Positions 45,419 through 58,280 of a stretch of DNA of 64,000 bases are shown here, piece by piece. Each line of letters starts with the position of its first letter. The stretch's first letter is position 1. The DNA lies in contig NC_081405.1 in the NCBI RefSeq assembly GCF_030272615.1, positions 24,783,272-24,847,271 of the forward strand, in the 5' to 3' direction. A program made the position numbers and the translations under genes. This stretch comes from Cryptomeria japonica (taxonomy: Eukaryota; Streptophyta; Pinopsida; Cupressales; Cupressaceae). Under the pieces are notes generated by a model. That model was not told where the DNA came from, ran no database searches, and worked only from the letters and a program-made list of their open reading frames with translations.

Positions 45419-45870
45419 CATGAACCTTGAACCGCTTGACAAAAAGGCTCAACAATTCAAGTTCACTTGAGAAATATAATAGTGAATGGGCGACACACAC
45501 AACAACACCGGGAACGAGCGACAAAGGAAAAGGACTATTAAACATGAACCTTGAACCTTTTGAACCACTTGAGGTTTGGTTCAAGGTTCAAGACCGCATA
45601 TCAACCCGAAACATAAGGACTCACACTCGTCAAATAACAATACATTGTTGTGACTCACAAAAGGCATTTTGAACCTTGAACCTTTTGAACCACTTGAGTT
45701 TTGGTTCAACGGGTTCAAAACTTTAGAGACCACGAACAAAAGCGCACTTGTTCACATGGCAACAAAGACTGAAAATGACTCTCTTTTAAAACGTGCTTTG
45801 AACCTTGAACCTTTTGAACTTTTTAAGAAGAGCTCAATGGTTCAAGTACGAAGGAAAATAAATGACCCGA
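45419..45870. repeat. ~125-bp tandem repeats (4 units) in the 5' region of element B
   Basis: GAACCTTGAACC recurs at 45421, 45546, 45671 and 45799. Units 2 and 3 share GAACCTTTTGAACCACTTGA and then a facing GGTTCAA, so each can fold. The repeats lie 500-1000 bp upstream of the minus-strand gene, where a promoter would be. Confidence 0.75.
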
Positions 45871-45942
45871 CTTAAGTAAAGGCACAAAAGGCAACCCACA
45901 AATTTAAATATTTAAAAGGGAAAAATTACGGGTGGACTAACA

Positions 45943-46131
45943 CTTAGCAAACTCCTCAAAGGTGTTTGTAAACTACTTTGTTACTGCAATTCCAAATACC
46001 CTAAGGTGACGTGAACTAGTTTATAGACCACATGACTTGCTACATCAGATTGGCATGTTGTAGGTTGATTCCACGCATAGAATTCAATTTCACACCACCA
46101 AAATTGAACCAAATTTATTTCACATCATGAT
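45943..46131. repeat. Segmental tandem duplication, copy 2 right part
   Basis: Continues the match to copy 1 (39691-39870) after element B: AACTCCTCAAAGGTGTTTGT, and then GGTTGATTCCAC. It ends at CACATCATG. Confidence 0.8.
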
Positions 46132-47100
46132 TTTTTATAAGATCAAATAAGAGCTTTGTTCATTATCTATTAATATGTTACAAAGCCAAAACTAATATTA
46201 AAATAATATCTGATTATATAATGATAAGTTACAATCTAATGCCACCAAGCCACACCTAAATCTAAGTAACACTAGCCCTTCTTAATCATAACTTTGAAAG
46301 CATTTTTTTATAATTTCAATTCCATCTCTCATCTCATAGTTCTAGGCTATTAATTGCATTTATGTGTCCGGTTAATTTAATAGCTCTAACTATCTAAAAA
46401 GCTTAGTTATTTTCTCTTTCATTTTGGTGAACCCAACATTTGAACCTTGCTAGGATCTATCCTAGGTTTTGACCTTCTTTCTTTATTTTTTTATTTTTTT
46501 AGATTTCATATTTTTTATTGCTACATTTTTTATTCAAATTTGATTAGGGTTTGGTCATTCATTGTTTGTTATCTACTTGATTCATACCCTCCCACGTTTT
46601 CATTGCACCATATTTTTATTGTTAGATCTTTATTTTGAATGGCTTTTCCTCTTTCTATCCAATGTCTATTTTTATGTCACTATATTTTGTAATGGGGATA
46701 CCTCTTTCATGGCTTATGCAAGTGACCTAACACTTACTTGAATCCTCTATTCTTTTGATACACCTAGATATGATGGCATATTTGATGAGATTCTACCTTC
46801 CATAGATGTTGATGATATTGTTGAGTCATTTCATGTTATTAATGTTATGATAGTTAGACTTTATTCATAGTAATTCATGTTTTCTTTATGATATATTTTG
46901 TGAAGAATCTAGAGATCTTGATTCATATGATAATGATATATATGTACCTACTAACCATATTCACTATACATCTCATGCTAACATCATTTTTCATTTGTGT
47001 GTTCTCCTACTTGTTCCTTATGTTTCTTCATTATTCTTTGCGGATCATAGTGATGAATAAATACACGTTTCGCTTCCATGTGAGCTTGTGATGCAGAGCA
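46132..47100 (+). pseudogene. Possible decayed gypsy start (LTR edge plus primer site)
   Basis: TGGTGAACCCAAC at 46425-46437 resembles the primer-site candidate of G2 (TGGTGAACCCGAT). It is preceded by AT-rich sequence that could be an LTR end. The following 650 bp has fragments like DGIFDEILPSIDVDDIVES but no intact frame or recognisable gag. Low-confidence relic. Confidence 0.3.
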
Positions 47101-49155
47101 CCATAGTTACAAACACATTCACTCAAGAACCCTTCAAGGTTCATTCCAAACTATTCATTTAAGGCATCAAAACAACTTTCATCAAGATCAATCTATCACA
47201 TTTGATCCAATATCCAAACTTGAAATAATAGACTTGGTTCCAAAAACAAATTCAAGAGTATTCAAAATAGTCATGAACCACACCATGTTCTTAAGGTATC
47301 CATACCTCATCCTTCTATATTGGATATTCCATTCAATAGGCCTGCATAAAAATTCATAACACATTGTAAACCCCTTACAAACTCTTACCCATCAACACTG
47401 AGTCCATCCAATTCGTGCTAGTAAACATCTTCCAAATCTGTCCCAGTTGTGACAGTTTTGATACCCTATTTTATATTATGCACAACTTTCATACCTGATA
47501 AGATTATCTAAATCCCTTTGGTGGAAATGTAGATAATTAGGTTTTGTAAAACATAACCAAATATTAGAAAAATCCAACAGTTAATTTAAAAGTTCTGATC
47601 TCTACACGGAGACTGTTTTGACTGTCATAAATAAAACTAGAAATGCCCATGCCCAGTCCGCCTAGGGCATCAAATAACTTCTACAAAACAAAACAAATTG
47701 ATCCAAAAACAAATTAATATTGAAGCCCCTCCAATATAATTTCATAAAATCTAATATTAAGATTTTTCCCATGGTTATAATTTGAGATATGAACAAACCC
47801 TTGTACACACCTCCATTATTGATGGTTTTCAATTTGTTTTCACCAAAACTTACATAACTTTCTCAAAGCTGAATGAAATCAACCCAAACCAAAAGAGAAA
47901 CAAAGGTTAATCACACATATTTCCAATGAATCCATTTAGAGGTCATAAATATTTAATATGTGTCTGTACCATACGCTGCAACATGATTATTTTCAGGAAA
48001 TCTGGAAGTTGCAATCCATAAAACATCCATAACTTCTTCGTTTCTCAATGAAATCACTCCAAACTAAAACAAGAAGGAATATAATTAAATATAATATCTA
48101 AACATGATAGTTATACATGGTTTCCAGGTTGTACAAGTCCGTACAAGGCTTGGAAACAACAAAGTAACAATGGAAACTATCAAAATGGCAAGCTTATGAA
48201 TACACAAATTATTCAAAATTGGTATCCTCCTTCTCATTCCCCCTTGGTTCAACCAAATAAAACCTTTTATAGCCTCTTGGTCAGTTTTGACCTTATAACT
48301 ACCTCCAAGACCTTTCAACTTCCCATTTACAACTTTTAATGCAATTTTTCCACTTTTCATCTTTTTGACAACTTTTTGTGACATTTTCACATAATGACCC
48401 TAAAAATTGACAAAAACCTTATAAACATATCAAATAACCCTTAAATTACCTTTTACAAGCATTTATGCCCTTTCATGGCATGTTTACATCATTTTGACTC
48501 TTTGACCCCACTAGGTCCTAAATGGACAACTACGCAACTTTTTCACAAATGGCTCAAGTAGCCTTACATTATGATTCCATTGGATAAAAATGAACTCAAA
48601 TACATACATATATTCTTTAAAATTCATAGATGACCCAAAAATAATCAGATAGTGACCTTGGACATCCTAATGTGCTTCTACAATGGGGTGCTCTTGCACC
48701 AGCTTGCTAGTATGATTCACATGCTAACATGAAAGCCCACACTAGCCTTCTTCACTCACAAAGTAGTATATAACCTTTTGCATAGCTTCTTGCACTATGC
48801 ACTAGGTGCATACCACCAAGAACCATGTCGCATACCCGTGCATAGATCCTTTTTCAAGGCTTTTGAAATCTTTATTGACTAGCCTTCAACAAGGTTCCTA
48901 GAACCATCATTGATACATATAGAAGTTCTTGAAACTATCCCTACTGTCAATAGAGAACATAATTGAGCAAGCATTGTGATGGTTGCTAGTTAGTTCAAAA
49001 TCTCTAATGAAGTGGGTGGTTCTTTCTTTATTTTCTTTCTTATCCAATTATGAGTGGATTTTATCAAGTTTTAAAGAAAAGAAGATTTAAGTGATATCAA
49101 AGCTCTCATTGGTTCTAGGAACTGTAGGAACCCTTAAAGTATCTTTCTAGTTATT
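47101..49155. other. Unrecognised intergenic sequence
   Basis: No gene, RNA or repeat that I can support in about 2 kb. The text looks like old retroelement-derived sequence, but nothing identifies the family. Confidence 0.5.
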
Positions 49156-50637
49156 TGTTATTGTGAGGATCTGGTTATTACTGAGAGGGGGGTGAATCAA
49201 TGATACCAACAAACTGAAATCTTTCACCAATCTGAAAACACTTCTCTAAAACCAGTACTGGTAGCTGATCAAACAGTCTTCAAACCAGATTTACCAAACT
49301 ATTACCGGTAGCTACTTAAGTGTTCATCATTAAGCAAACATAGTAAAGACATTAAATGAATAACTCAACAATCCATCCACAACATGAACACAAATATTTT
49401 TCAAGTGGAAACCCAAATGGGAAAAACCACGGTGGGAATTAGCACCCACAAAATATTTGCACTCTTTCGGAATGCACCTCGTTAAAGGCCTAGCCCAGTT
49501 AGGAGCTTTACAATAATGCCTGGTTAAGAGAAGGCCCTATTAGGAGTTGCCCAGTAAAGGGATTTTAACCTCATCTCTATTAGGAGCTATATCATGTTAG
49601 AAGTAACCTTGCTAAAGGATTTAAACTCAAGTTAATGAGCCACCCGGTTAAGGGATTTACAACATCAGGCCTGTTAGGACCTACCTGGTTAAGGGATTTT
49701 AATACTATTGTAACTGTTAGGAAATAATAGGTAAATGACCCGATCAATGCACTCTCTGCTTGGTAGTACATATCCATTTCAGCTCCAATCTGCTTCACAC
49801 ATGCAAACATCTCAACCTGGTTCAACACACTCTCCTTCTCTGATCACCGACACACTAAACTTTCTCAAACTCGACCTAAATACACTTTACAACTAGGTCG
49901 GTTACATAACCCTAACCAAATTTAAAACACATTGAATTTACATCATAGATCATATCAGATCATTACAAATCATTAATGTTCATCACACAGATCATTACAA
50001 CAAATTTCAAGATAATTATAGTTGTTGAATGATCATAACACATCACCACACATCGATCTGATAAGTTGTCAAACCCTTATCACATTCTGCTAAGCACTTC
50101 GCTATTTCCCAAGAAATCTAATCCTTGTATGCACTTAATAGCAATCTTATCATCACACACCATTTCGGACACGTCATCACTAAGTAATTAACATGATAAG
50201 ATTCACCACCAAGCCATAGATCATTACAATATACAATATTCAATTACAAACATGACTTTTGATTCTCCAAACATGATGTGGTTCCATTCATAGACTCATT
50301 ACAATGTCATAAGCACACATTCCAAACCACAACACTTAACTGAACATGGATCTCTACCACAATCATCTCCTTCACTGTTCCTGCTTATAGGTTCACTGTC
50401 AATCTTAGCAAACATTTCATTTCTAGTTAGGCTTAGATAACTTAGATGATATACCAAACATAAACAAACATGGTTGCCATCAATGACAACACAAATAATT
50501 GATCATAAAGCATCATATCATAATTATATCATCACCAACAATCCATCAATATATCATCACCAAGAGTCCATCAATATATCATCAACATCCTTTACCAATA
50601 CATCATCATCTCTATCAGTTATGCCAATATGCCAACA
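49156..50637 (-). repeat. 3' LTR of C1 (1482 bp)
   Basis: On the minus strand it starts TGTTGGCATATTGG (from 50637) and ends CTCACAATAACA (49156). It contains recurring phrases (C/G)TTAGGAG(C/T) and GGTTAAGGGATTT several times, and a segment GAAAAACCACGGTGGGAATT related to the LTR of the nested element. Confidence 0.92.
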
Positions 50638-50650
50638 TACTCCCCCTTTG
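50638..50650 (-). other. Polypurine tract of C1
   Basis: The minus strand reads CCAAAGGGGGAGTA directly before the 3' LTR start. Confidence 0.75.
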
Positions 50651-50952
50651 GCATTGATGGCAACACTAAAAGAATGCAACACCAAAACAATCAACTGATG
50701 AAAAATACCAGGAACTCATCATGCCATGTTGTACTAATTTGTGCTTCACTTGATCTTCTCCTCATTTGCATTACTTCTCCATGTCATTGTTCTTCTCCCC
50801 CTTTGATAGCAATGCCAAAGGTGCAAAGGCATCTTCTGTCTTCATCTCTATTGCTTCATATATGTTGGTCACCCTGAGGAGTAGCCCTCTTCTCATCAAT
50901 CCATAGTGAAAGATATTCAATGAGTCCACTAGATTGATGCTTCCACATCTTC

Positions 50953-53414
50953 TTAGTTGACATTAGGTAGGGGTATAACCCCTAACTTACCTCTGAGATA
51001 TTCAAAGGTAGCCTTAGGCAATGGCTTAGTGAATATATCTGCCAATTTCTCCTTACTTGACACATGCTCCAATATCACTTTATTTTCCTGCACTCTTTCT
51101 CTCATAAAGTGTTACTTCAATTCAATATGTTTAGTCCTAGCATGTAGTATCAGGTTCTTTGCAATGTTTATAGCACTAGTGTTATCACAATGTATGATCA
51201 CCAGTTCTAACATATCCTACTTGAATCCTTCCAAGACATGTCTCATCCATATAGCTTGTGTACAATTCATGGATGTAGCTACATACTCTACTTCTGATGT
51301 AGACTGAGAAATACAAGTTTGTTTCTTGCTGGTCCAAGATACCAGTCTACCACCTAGAAAGAATGTGCCACCAGTTGTGCTCTTTCGGACATCTACATTT
51401 CCTACCCAATCAGCATCAATGAATACTTGCAAATAAAAATTGCCTTTATATGGATACCACAATCCATAATCAACTGTCCCTCTAAGATATCTGAATATTC
51501 TCTTCACTGCTATCATATGTGTCTCCTTAGGGCTTTTTTGAAATCTTGCTACTAAACCAACTACATGGGCAATATCCGGTCTACTATGAACAACATAGTG
51601 AAGTTTCCCAATCATAGATTTGTATTCCTTCTCATCCACTGAGGGTGAATCATCTTCTTTTGACAATCTGCAACCTATAACCATAGGTGTTCTGGTTTAT
51701 AGTCTTCCATTCCAAAAGTCTTTTAACACTTCCTTCACATACTTAGACTGACTGATAAAGATACCACCTTTCATCTATTGTACCTGCAAACTAATGAAAA
51801 ATTTAATCTCACCTATTAGAGACATCTCAAACTATTCCTTCATCTCATCTACAAAATCCATACTCATATCATCATTTCCTCCAAATATGATGTCATCAAC
51901 AAACACTTATGCAATCAACATCTTGTCTCCTTCAGTCTTCAAATAAATATTGTTGTCCTCATTGGTTTTCTGAAATCCTATCTTTATCAGATGTGCATGA
52001 AGTCTCTCAAAACATGCCCTTGGTTCTTGCTTCAATCCATATAATGCTTTATGTAGTTTGCATACCATATCCTTGTCTCCAGTCAATGCAAACCCATTTG
52101 GTTGTTCAATATACACCTCTTCTTCAAGAATACCATTCAAAAATGTTGACTTTACATCCATTTGGTAAACTTTAAAACCTTTAAAGGTTGCAAATGCAAG
52201 CAACATTCTAACTCCTTCAAGCCTAGAAACCGATGCAAAGGTCTCTCCATAATCTTCACCTTCTTCTTGTGCATACCCTTTAGAAACTACCTTGCCTTGT
52301 TTCTAACAACTTCACCATCTTCATTCATCTTGTTTCTAAATACCCACTTTGTACCAATCACATTTATATTATAAGGTCTAGGAACAAGTGACCAAGTGTT
52401 GTTTTTTCTCAATTTGATCAAGCTCTTCATTCATTGACTTTAACCAATCATCATCCTTAAGAGCTTCTCTCACTGTCTTCGGTTCAACTGTGGAAATCAG
52501 ACAAGAGCTTTCTCTGATTTTTCTTCTAGTCTGCACTTTAGCATTCTTGTCACCTATTATCTGGTCTTCAGAATGATTTAGCCTTACATAACTAGGTATA
52601 ACCTGTTCTGGTGCAATAACCTCTTCTTGTTCTTCATCTTCTTCCTCTTCTACCGGTTGAGCATCTTCATCTGTACTGTTCTGCTCAACATTTTTCTGCA
52701 CTTCCAGTTCAATAATCACAAGTTTTTGTTCATCATCTGCTGGATCAGATTTGTTGGTATCAACAGATTCATCAGAGAACTCATGAACTTTTACATTCAC
52801 TCTCTCTACAATCTTCTTTGTCCTTTTGTTAAAACACTTGAAATATTTTCTCTTAGTAGAGTAGCCAAGGAATGTTCCTTCATCACTTTTAGGGTCAAAT
52901 TTACCAGTTTAATCATCTCATTTATAAAACACCTGCTGCCAAAAACTTTGAAGTAACTAACATTGGGAGTTTTACCATACCATAACTCATAGGGTGTCTT
53001 GTCATTACCTTTCTTCACGGTTCAATGTGTATACTGCAATGTTGATTGCTTCTCTCCAAAACATATTAGGTACATCTCCTTGTATCAGCATAGTCCTTGC
53101 TGCTTCAACAATGGTTTTGTTTATCCTTTCTGCAATTCCATTCTGTTGTGGTGTCCTTGGAGCAGATAACTGCATTTTTATTCCATTTTCATCACAATAT
53201 CTCACAAACTCATCTGATGCAAACTCTCCACCCTAGTCAGATCTCAGGCACTTAAGATTCTTACCAGTTTCCTTTTCTACTAAGGCCTTGAATGCCTTGA
53301 ACTTGCTGAAAGCTTTTGACTTTTCCTTCAGAAAAGTAACCCACATCATTCTAGAAAAATCATCAGTAAATAACCTGAAATACTTGTCAACACAAAAACT
53401 TCTAGTCCTCATAG
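50953..53414 (-). pseudogene. Copia pol of C1, 3' part: integrase core, reverse transcriptase, RNase H
   Basis: Continues from 61410 after the nested element. Asp of TDDFSRMMWV (~53375), Asp of CLRSD followed by a stop (53235), and Glu of NGIAERINK (~53130) form the integrase core. An acidic linker (~52620-52700) precedes the reverse transcriptase (MDVKSTFLNG at ~52160; the VFVDDIIFGG active site at ~51900 just after a stop). RNase H spans ~51220-51430 (DADWVGNVDVRKST, SQSTSEVEYVA). The end ADIFTKPLPKATFEYLRGKLG stops at TAA 50953. At least six stops and some frameshifts. Confidence 0.93.
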
Positions 53415-54600
53415 TGTTAGGCCCAATATGGAAAGCTAATGTACTGAGAGGGGAGGGGTGAATCAGTACTTCAAATCTTTTCTTCAACAATAAATTTACT
53501 GTTAAGCATAAACCGAAAACTATTGTAACAAAATATAATGCTAAAACAAATAAATAACAATCATACATGATTCACTCCATAACATATATATTTTGGTTAC
53601 GCAGAAACTCCTTGTCAGAGAGAAAAACTGCGGTGGGGATGGCACCCACAACTTCACTACTGCAATAATAAAGGTTGCTTGGTTAGAGCTACATGTTTAG
53701 CTTTTTCTGATAGCTTACCCTGTTAGGAGTATCAATATCTTTAGATCTACCTTGCTAAAGGATTTTACAACACTTATACTAAATGTTGTATCTGGTTAAA
53801 GGCTTTACAATTTATAGACTTTGTTAGAGTCTTTTACCCTGTTAAAGGTTTCTCTTACAACTCAAAATATTACAATCAAAATCTTACAAAATATCTGCAA
53901 CTTCACATCTAAAATGTTATAGCAGATTCTATGTGCTCAAAATGAAATTACCTTGCTTATAGCATACCTCGGTAACCCATAAATTAACTTGGTAAACCTT
54001 TCTATTTACTCTGTTCCTTAATTGTTCTTTGAAATCCTTCTCGGTGACCTCTGTGTATCTCTATCAATCATAATAGTCATAACACTCAGTGCTTTCCCAT
54101 GATTTTGCTTTTCACATATGTCTTGCTTCACACACACATTTTGATCCTCAATTCATGCTATATAAATAGATCTCTTGTAACGGTGATCTTGTTCATGCTT
54201 CGATCTTACAAACATGAATCATTAAATGAATGACCATACAAATTATTTCATTGGATAGATGTCCTCAAAATCATACAAAATCTTAAGGTGCAATTTCCAA
54301 TGTGTTAATGGTTTCTTGTTCCTCGTTCTTGTAACACGTTTCCACATATGTGTCCAGGTTCAATGAATCGGGTAACACGTTTCAATCGGTGTGTATTAAC
54401 TCGGTATACCATCTTTGTTGCTCGGTAGTCATAGAATGTTACTCAGTAGACAGCTCTGTGTATACTAAACTCTGTGACTTGTAACTTCTGTAACTGATTG
54501 CTTTGTGCTTACCGACTGAATATTTCGGTAGTAATAACCGACTAGAGTATATAGAATGACTTTGGACATAAAACTAATGACAACTTAGTAAATAGTAACA
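53415..54600 (-). repeat. 3' LTR of the pol-less element
   Basis: On the plus strand it reads TGTTAGGCCCAATATGG ... AAATAGTAACA. It shares with the C1 LTR the phrases ACTGAGAGGGG...GGTGAATCA and AAAACTGCGGTGGGGAT(G)GCACCCACAA, plus repeated CCTGTTAGGAGT and CCTTGCTAAAGGATTT. Confidence 0.93.
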
Positions 54601-54922
54601 ATCTTCCCTTTTGACATTAGTTTTGAAATGTTTGACAAAACTTCTTTCAAAGTCATAACTCAAAAAAATCTATATACTTACAAAATTTGACTGAACTGAC
54701 AGTATATACAATTGTTAATAAATAGCATACTCAGATATACTCCCCTTATCAATATACTATTCATAACTTTGATTATGCATGCGTTGTGATCAACATTTTG
54801 TATTCACTGCTCGGTGATCACTACTCCCCCTGTCAAAATTATCTGTATACTCGAATATGCTGATCTACTCGGTATACTCCTCTTGTATACACTATACTCC
54901 CCCTTTTTGACAAACATCAAAA
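54601..54922. other. 3' untranslated part of the pol-less element
   Basis: Lies between the stop of the large ORF and the 3' LTR. The minus strand ends AAAAGGGAAGAT at the LTR, the likely polypurine tract. Confidence 0.65.
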
Positions 54923-57900
54923 CTAGTTACCATTTGGTGGAGGCAACTGGTCAAAAATGGATTTATACTTTATTCTTGCATCAGTGAGAGAGGTAGAGAG
55001 TGCATCCTTGACACTATCCATGAGTGAATTTTGAGTTGTAATATCAGCTAATAATGAAATCAGACCATCTAAAGTGCTTCCCTCTGGCTGAGTGGATAAG
55101 GAGGTAGCCTTGTTGATCTATTCTTGGACGGAGGACAAGTGTGGAATGAATAAGGTTTGAAGAGTCATAATGTCCATCCTTATTTTGTGCTCTTCATTCC
55201 TAAGTTCCAATTGTTGAGCCATGAGCATTTGTAACTTGGTATAGAAATTCTGAATAGAATTTGGCTCAGTGGTCAATTTATTGGAGAGATCAATGATCTC
55301 TTTCTCAATCACTTTTGTTTTATTCTTGATATCTTTAATGAATAAAGAAAATGTACAAAGTTTCTGAAATAAATAAAGAATGTGCTTGAGTTGAGGGGAC
55401 ATCTCAGCAATAAATTTGACAAGTTTTACTTTATCGATAGCTATGGCTTTCTGTACCTCTTCAATCATTTTTGCAGTGACCGTTTTGTCCTTCAATTTGC
55501 TCAAGTATTCAGATGCATCTACTCTAGATGTCTCTATCTAATTGAGGAGTTCATCCAGTTGAATATGGATGGCTGCATCTTTTGTCACTGTAGCTTCAGG
55601 TAGCATATCTGTTAATGGTGCTTTGACCTTCTGAAGTACTTTGTTTTTCTTTTGTATAGCCATTTGTTTCTCTTGTTCTGCTTTGGATTTGCATAGTTCA
55701 CCGAATTCAATAAGTGCTTGCCCTTTAAATTTGGATATGTCTACATTCAACAACACAATTGGTTTTGACAAATCTAACTTGAAACTATGATTTTTCATTT
55801 TCTTTTCTTTAGATGATGAGGCTTTCATCGATTGAACTAATACAATGGCTTGGGAGGCTTGTTTACCCTCGGTAGGTTGCTCGGTAGAGGCAACACTTTT
55901 GTCAATTTCTTTAGCCTAAGATGTAGCCTTCAATGAATCCTTGCTCGGGGTCTCAGTTGTAACATTATTAGTACTTGAAGGGGCTTGAGAAGTCTGTTCC
56001 CCGGTGGCCTGAGAAGTAGCTTCTCCTTCTGTAGACTGGTGACCCTCTTTTCCTTGTTCAGTATCCTGAGGTGTCTCGGTTGAAACATGTTGAGTTACCT
56101 GAGGATAGGACTTGACTTGTTCCAACATTGACTCACTTGATACCAGTTTGGCATAAGCATTCCCTTCTATCATTTCCTATTCCTGTATCTCGGTATCCAT
56201 GACATCCTCATCAGGTTGTATAGTTTCAGCGGGATCTTGCTCGGTGATGTCTACTATTTCAACTTCACCTTGCTCATCGGTACTCTTTCGAAAGATTTCT
56301 TGCCATTTTTCTTTTGTCTCGTTCTTTACTTCAAGATAAAGGCCATTCATCAATTTCAAGGCTCTTTGCTTGACTAGGAAGTTTGTGTGGTAGTTTTTCA
56401 GATGTTCACTTATCTCATCTACTGACATGTCTGGAAAGAGATGTACCAAACTTCTTTCTCTCATCTTCTTTTTTGAGTCCATAGCATATTTCCACCTGTT
56501 ATCAATATGTAAATACAATGCTTTTGGAAGAGAATTAGTTACTTCCAATGGGACTAATCAAAATTTAAGAAGTGTGCAAATTACAACTTCTTCAATTTGT
56601 CTCTTTTCTGCATTAGATCTGGAGTCATATTTTACATATCTAAATGCTCCAAATCCACCATATTGTTTCAGATTGGCACAAAAATTATCAACACTATGTA
56701 CATCTTCCTTTTTGCTCTTGACAATTTGAAACTAATTTTTGTCTTCAGATTCGGTGTCACTGGACTTTTTATTCAAAATAAGTCTCCGAGTAGATTTCTT
56801 ATAATTTTTTGTTACCTTTGGAACTGCAACATTTTTCTGTTTCTTGCTCGGTGACATTGCAGATGGTCTAGTGTTTGGGCATTTCACTGGAGGAGTCGGT
56901 GATACCTGTGATGTATCTTGTTTCTTTCTTTTCAAAATTTTCCCTTTTGGCAACTCAGTGCTCAATGTGATAGCTGCTTCTTGGGCTTCAAATTCCTCCT
57001 TGGTGATGACTTGAACGCTCTTGACAGGAGTGGACGAAGAACCTTCTCCAAATTTCTTCGTTAATGCTTTAATCATTTTTGTTGCTTTCCTTGTAGCCTT
57101 TGGTACTACAATGCTCATCTTAACGTTTTCTTTAACTTCTTCATATGTACCGTATCTGATCTCGGTAGCATGCCTTGGTAGTGCAAGAAAAGCATCTATC
57201 TGTTGTTGTGTAATGTCAAAATCAAACTCATAACCCATAGGCGGCAAAGATTGAGTTCTCGGTTCTACCGCATTGACATAGAAGTAGTCGGTGTCCACTT
57301 CAAAACATATACTATCCTTGTATTTTTCCACTAACTGGGGTGGTATCCTGTGCCTGTTATGCATCTTTTCCTGAAACTTGCTAAAATAATCATCCATAAT
57401 CTCATTAAAGTTATCACCTAGCTGTTTGATGAAGTCATTGATTTGATGGGTGATTGGTCGGTGTAGCTCCCAAACTACATTACCAACTAATGGAAAGAAT
57501 TTCTCAAAATAGAAAAACATGCATACCAAAAGTGATCCAAACTTCAGTGTGTTTTCCGAGTTGTTCTTCTTCGACTTCCTTATGGTGTTGAGATTTTCAA
57601 ACAGATTTTTCAACAACACTTCGCATAGATCAATTTTCATACCTTTCTTCACAATTTTATAGGCTAAATCAACAGCAGCATAGGGTACACTGTTTTCCCT
57701 TGCCGATTGAAAGAAACAATAACCTATGACTCTAATTGCAAACTTCAGCTCTGCATCTATGACATTGTTCAGTTTCAGACCTTTGCAATTAGATTCAACT
57801 CCAGTTAAAGTGATCAATTCCTTCTGTGAAATGATTTTCTGAGCTCGGGCATGGTCAAAAAATAGGGTAACTGGTGCTCAAGTGGATGATTTCCTTGGTG

Positions 57901-58280
57901 ATCTTGAATGGTTGCTCCTCTAACCACATAAAGTCATCATGAACTCTAGTCAAAACAAATTTAACCCATTGGGGTTTGAAGACTCGCGGGTAGGTTAGGG
58001 CTTCGGTCAATCCCTTGATTTTAATATGTTCAAACTTGCTATCTAGTTTTCCATCGGTACACAATTCATTATATGTGTCCTTGATCTCAGTGTGACCTAG
58101 TTCCTCAACATGACACTTAGTGAAGAATCTGACATCCTCAACTAATAAAACCTTATCCAGAATGAGTGAAAATGCAGTTTTATCATCTAGTTTAGATGCT
58201 ACTTTGGTAGGTAGTGAGTATTTCAGTGAGGGCTTCTCAATGTTCTCAACAACAACGAATTTTTGAATCTTAGGAACCAT
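54923..58280 (-). pseudogene. Large ~1120-codon protein C of the pol-less element, degenerate
   Basis: From ATG 58280 (MVPKIQKFVVVENIEK) to a stop near 57855, then a frameshift. A single frame from 57817 to the TAG at 54923 follows, with stops near 56732, 56549, 56177, 55916, 55538 and 55118. Layout: N-terminal globular region with FMWLEEQPFKITKEIIH; a middle part with CFFQSARENSVPYAAVD; a Lys/Pro-rich linker (SPSKKQKNVAVPKVTKNYKK) near 56780; a Gln/Thr/Glu-rich stretch near 56000; and a helical C-terminal part. Length and layout match the proteins of elements A and B, but residue identity by eye is weak, so common origin is suggested, not shown. No known domain recognised. Confidence 0.6.

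Larger units (their letters stand above)
40888..45942 (-). mobile_element. Element B: TG...CA element without LTRs, encoding a large protein
   Basis: The left end TGTTGGTTAACAGATTTGTC (40888-40907) is identical to that of element A. The right end is GGTGGACTAACA. The target duplication CTTAG is perfect (40883-40887 and 45943-45947). The corresponding site in duplication copy 1 (about 39680-39695) is uninterrupted, which serves as an empty site. Length 5055 bp. I looked for direct repeats between the first and last kilobase, an iMet primer site and a polypurine tract and found none. Terminal inverted similarity is about TGTT only. The single gene is on the minus strand. Confidence 0.75.

Noticed and set aside
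40888..45942. Element B as an ordinary LTR retrotransposon
   Set aside because: No direct repeats between ends, no primer site and no polypurine tract were found by eye; only the TG...CA ends and 5-bp duplication fit.
46447..47091. Phe/Tyr-rich forward frames as membrane proteins
   Set aside because: AT-rich sequence gives such peptides by chance, and no signal or conserved domain is evident.
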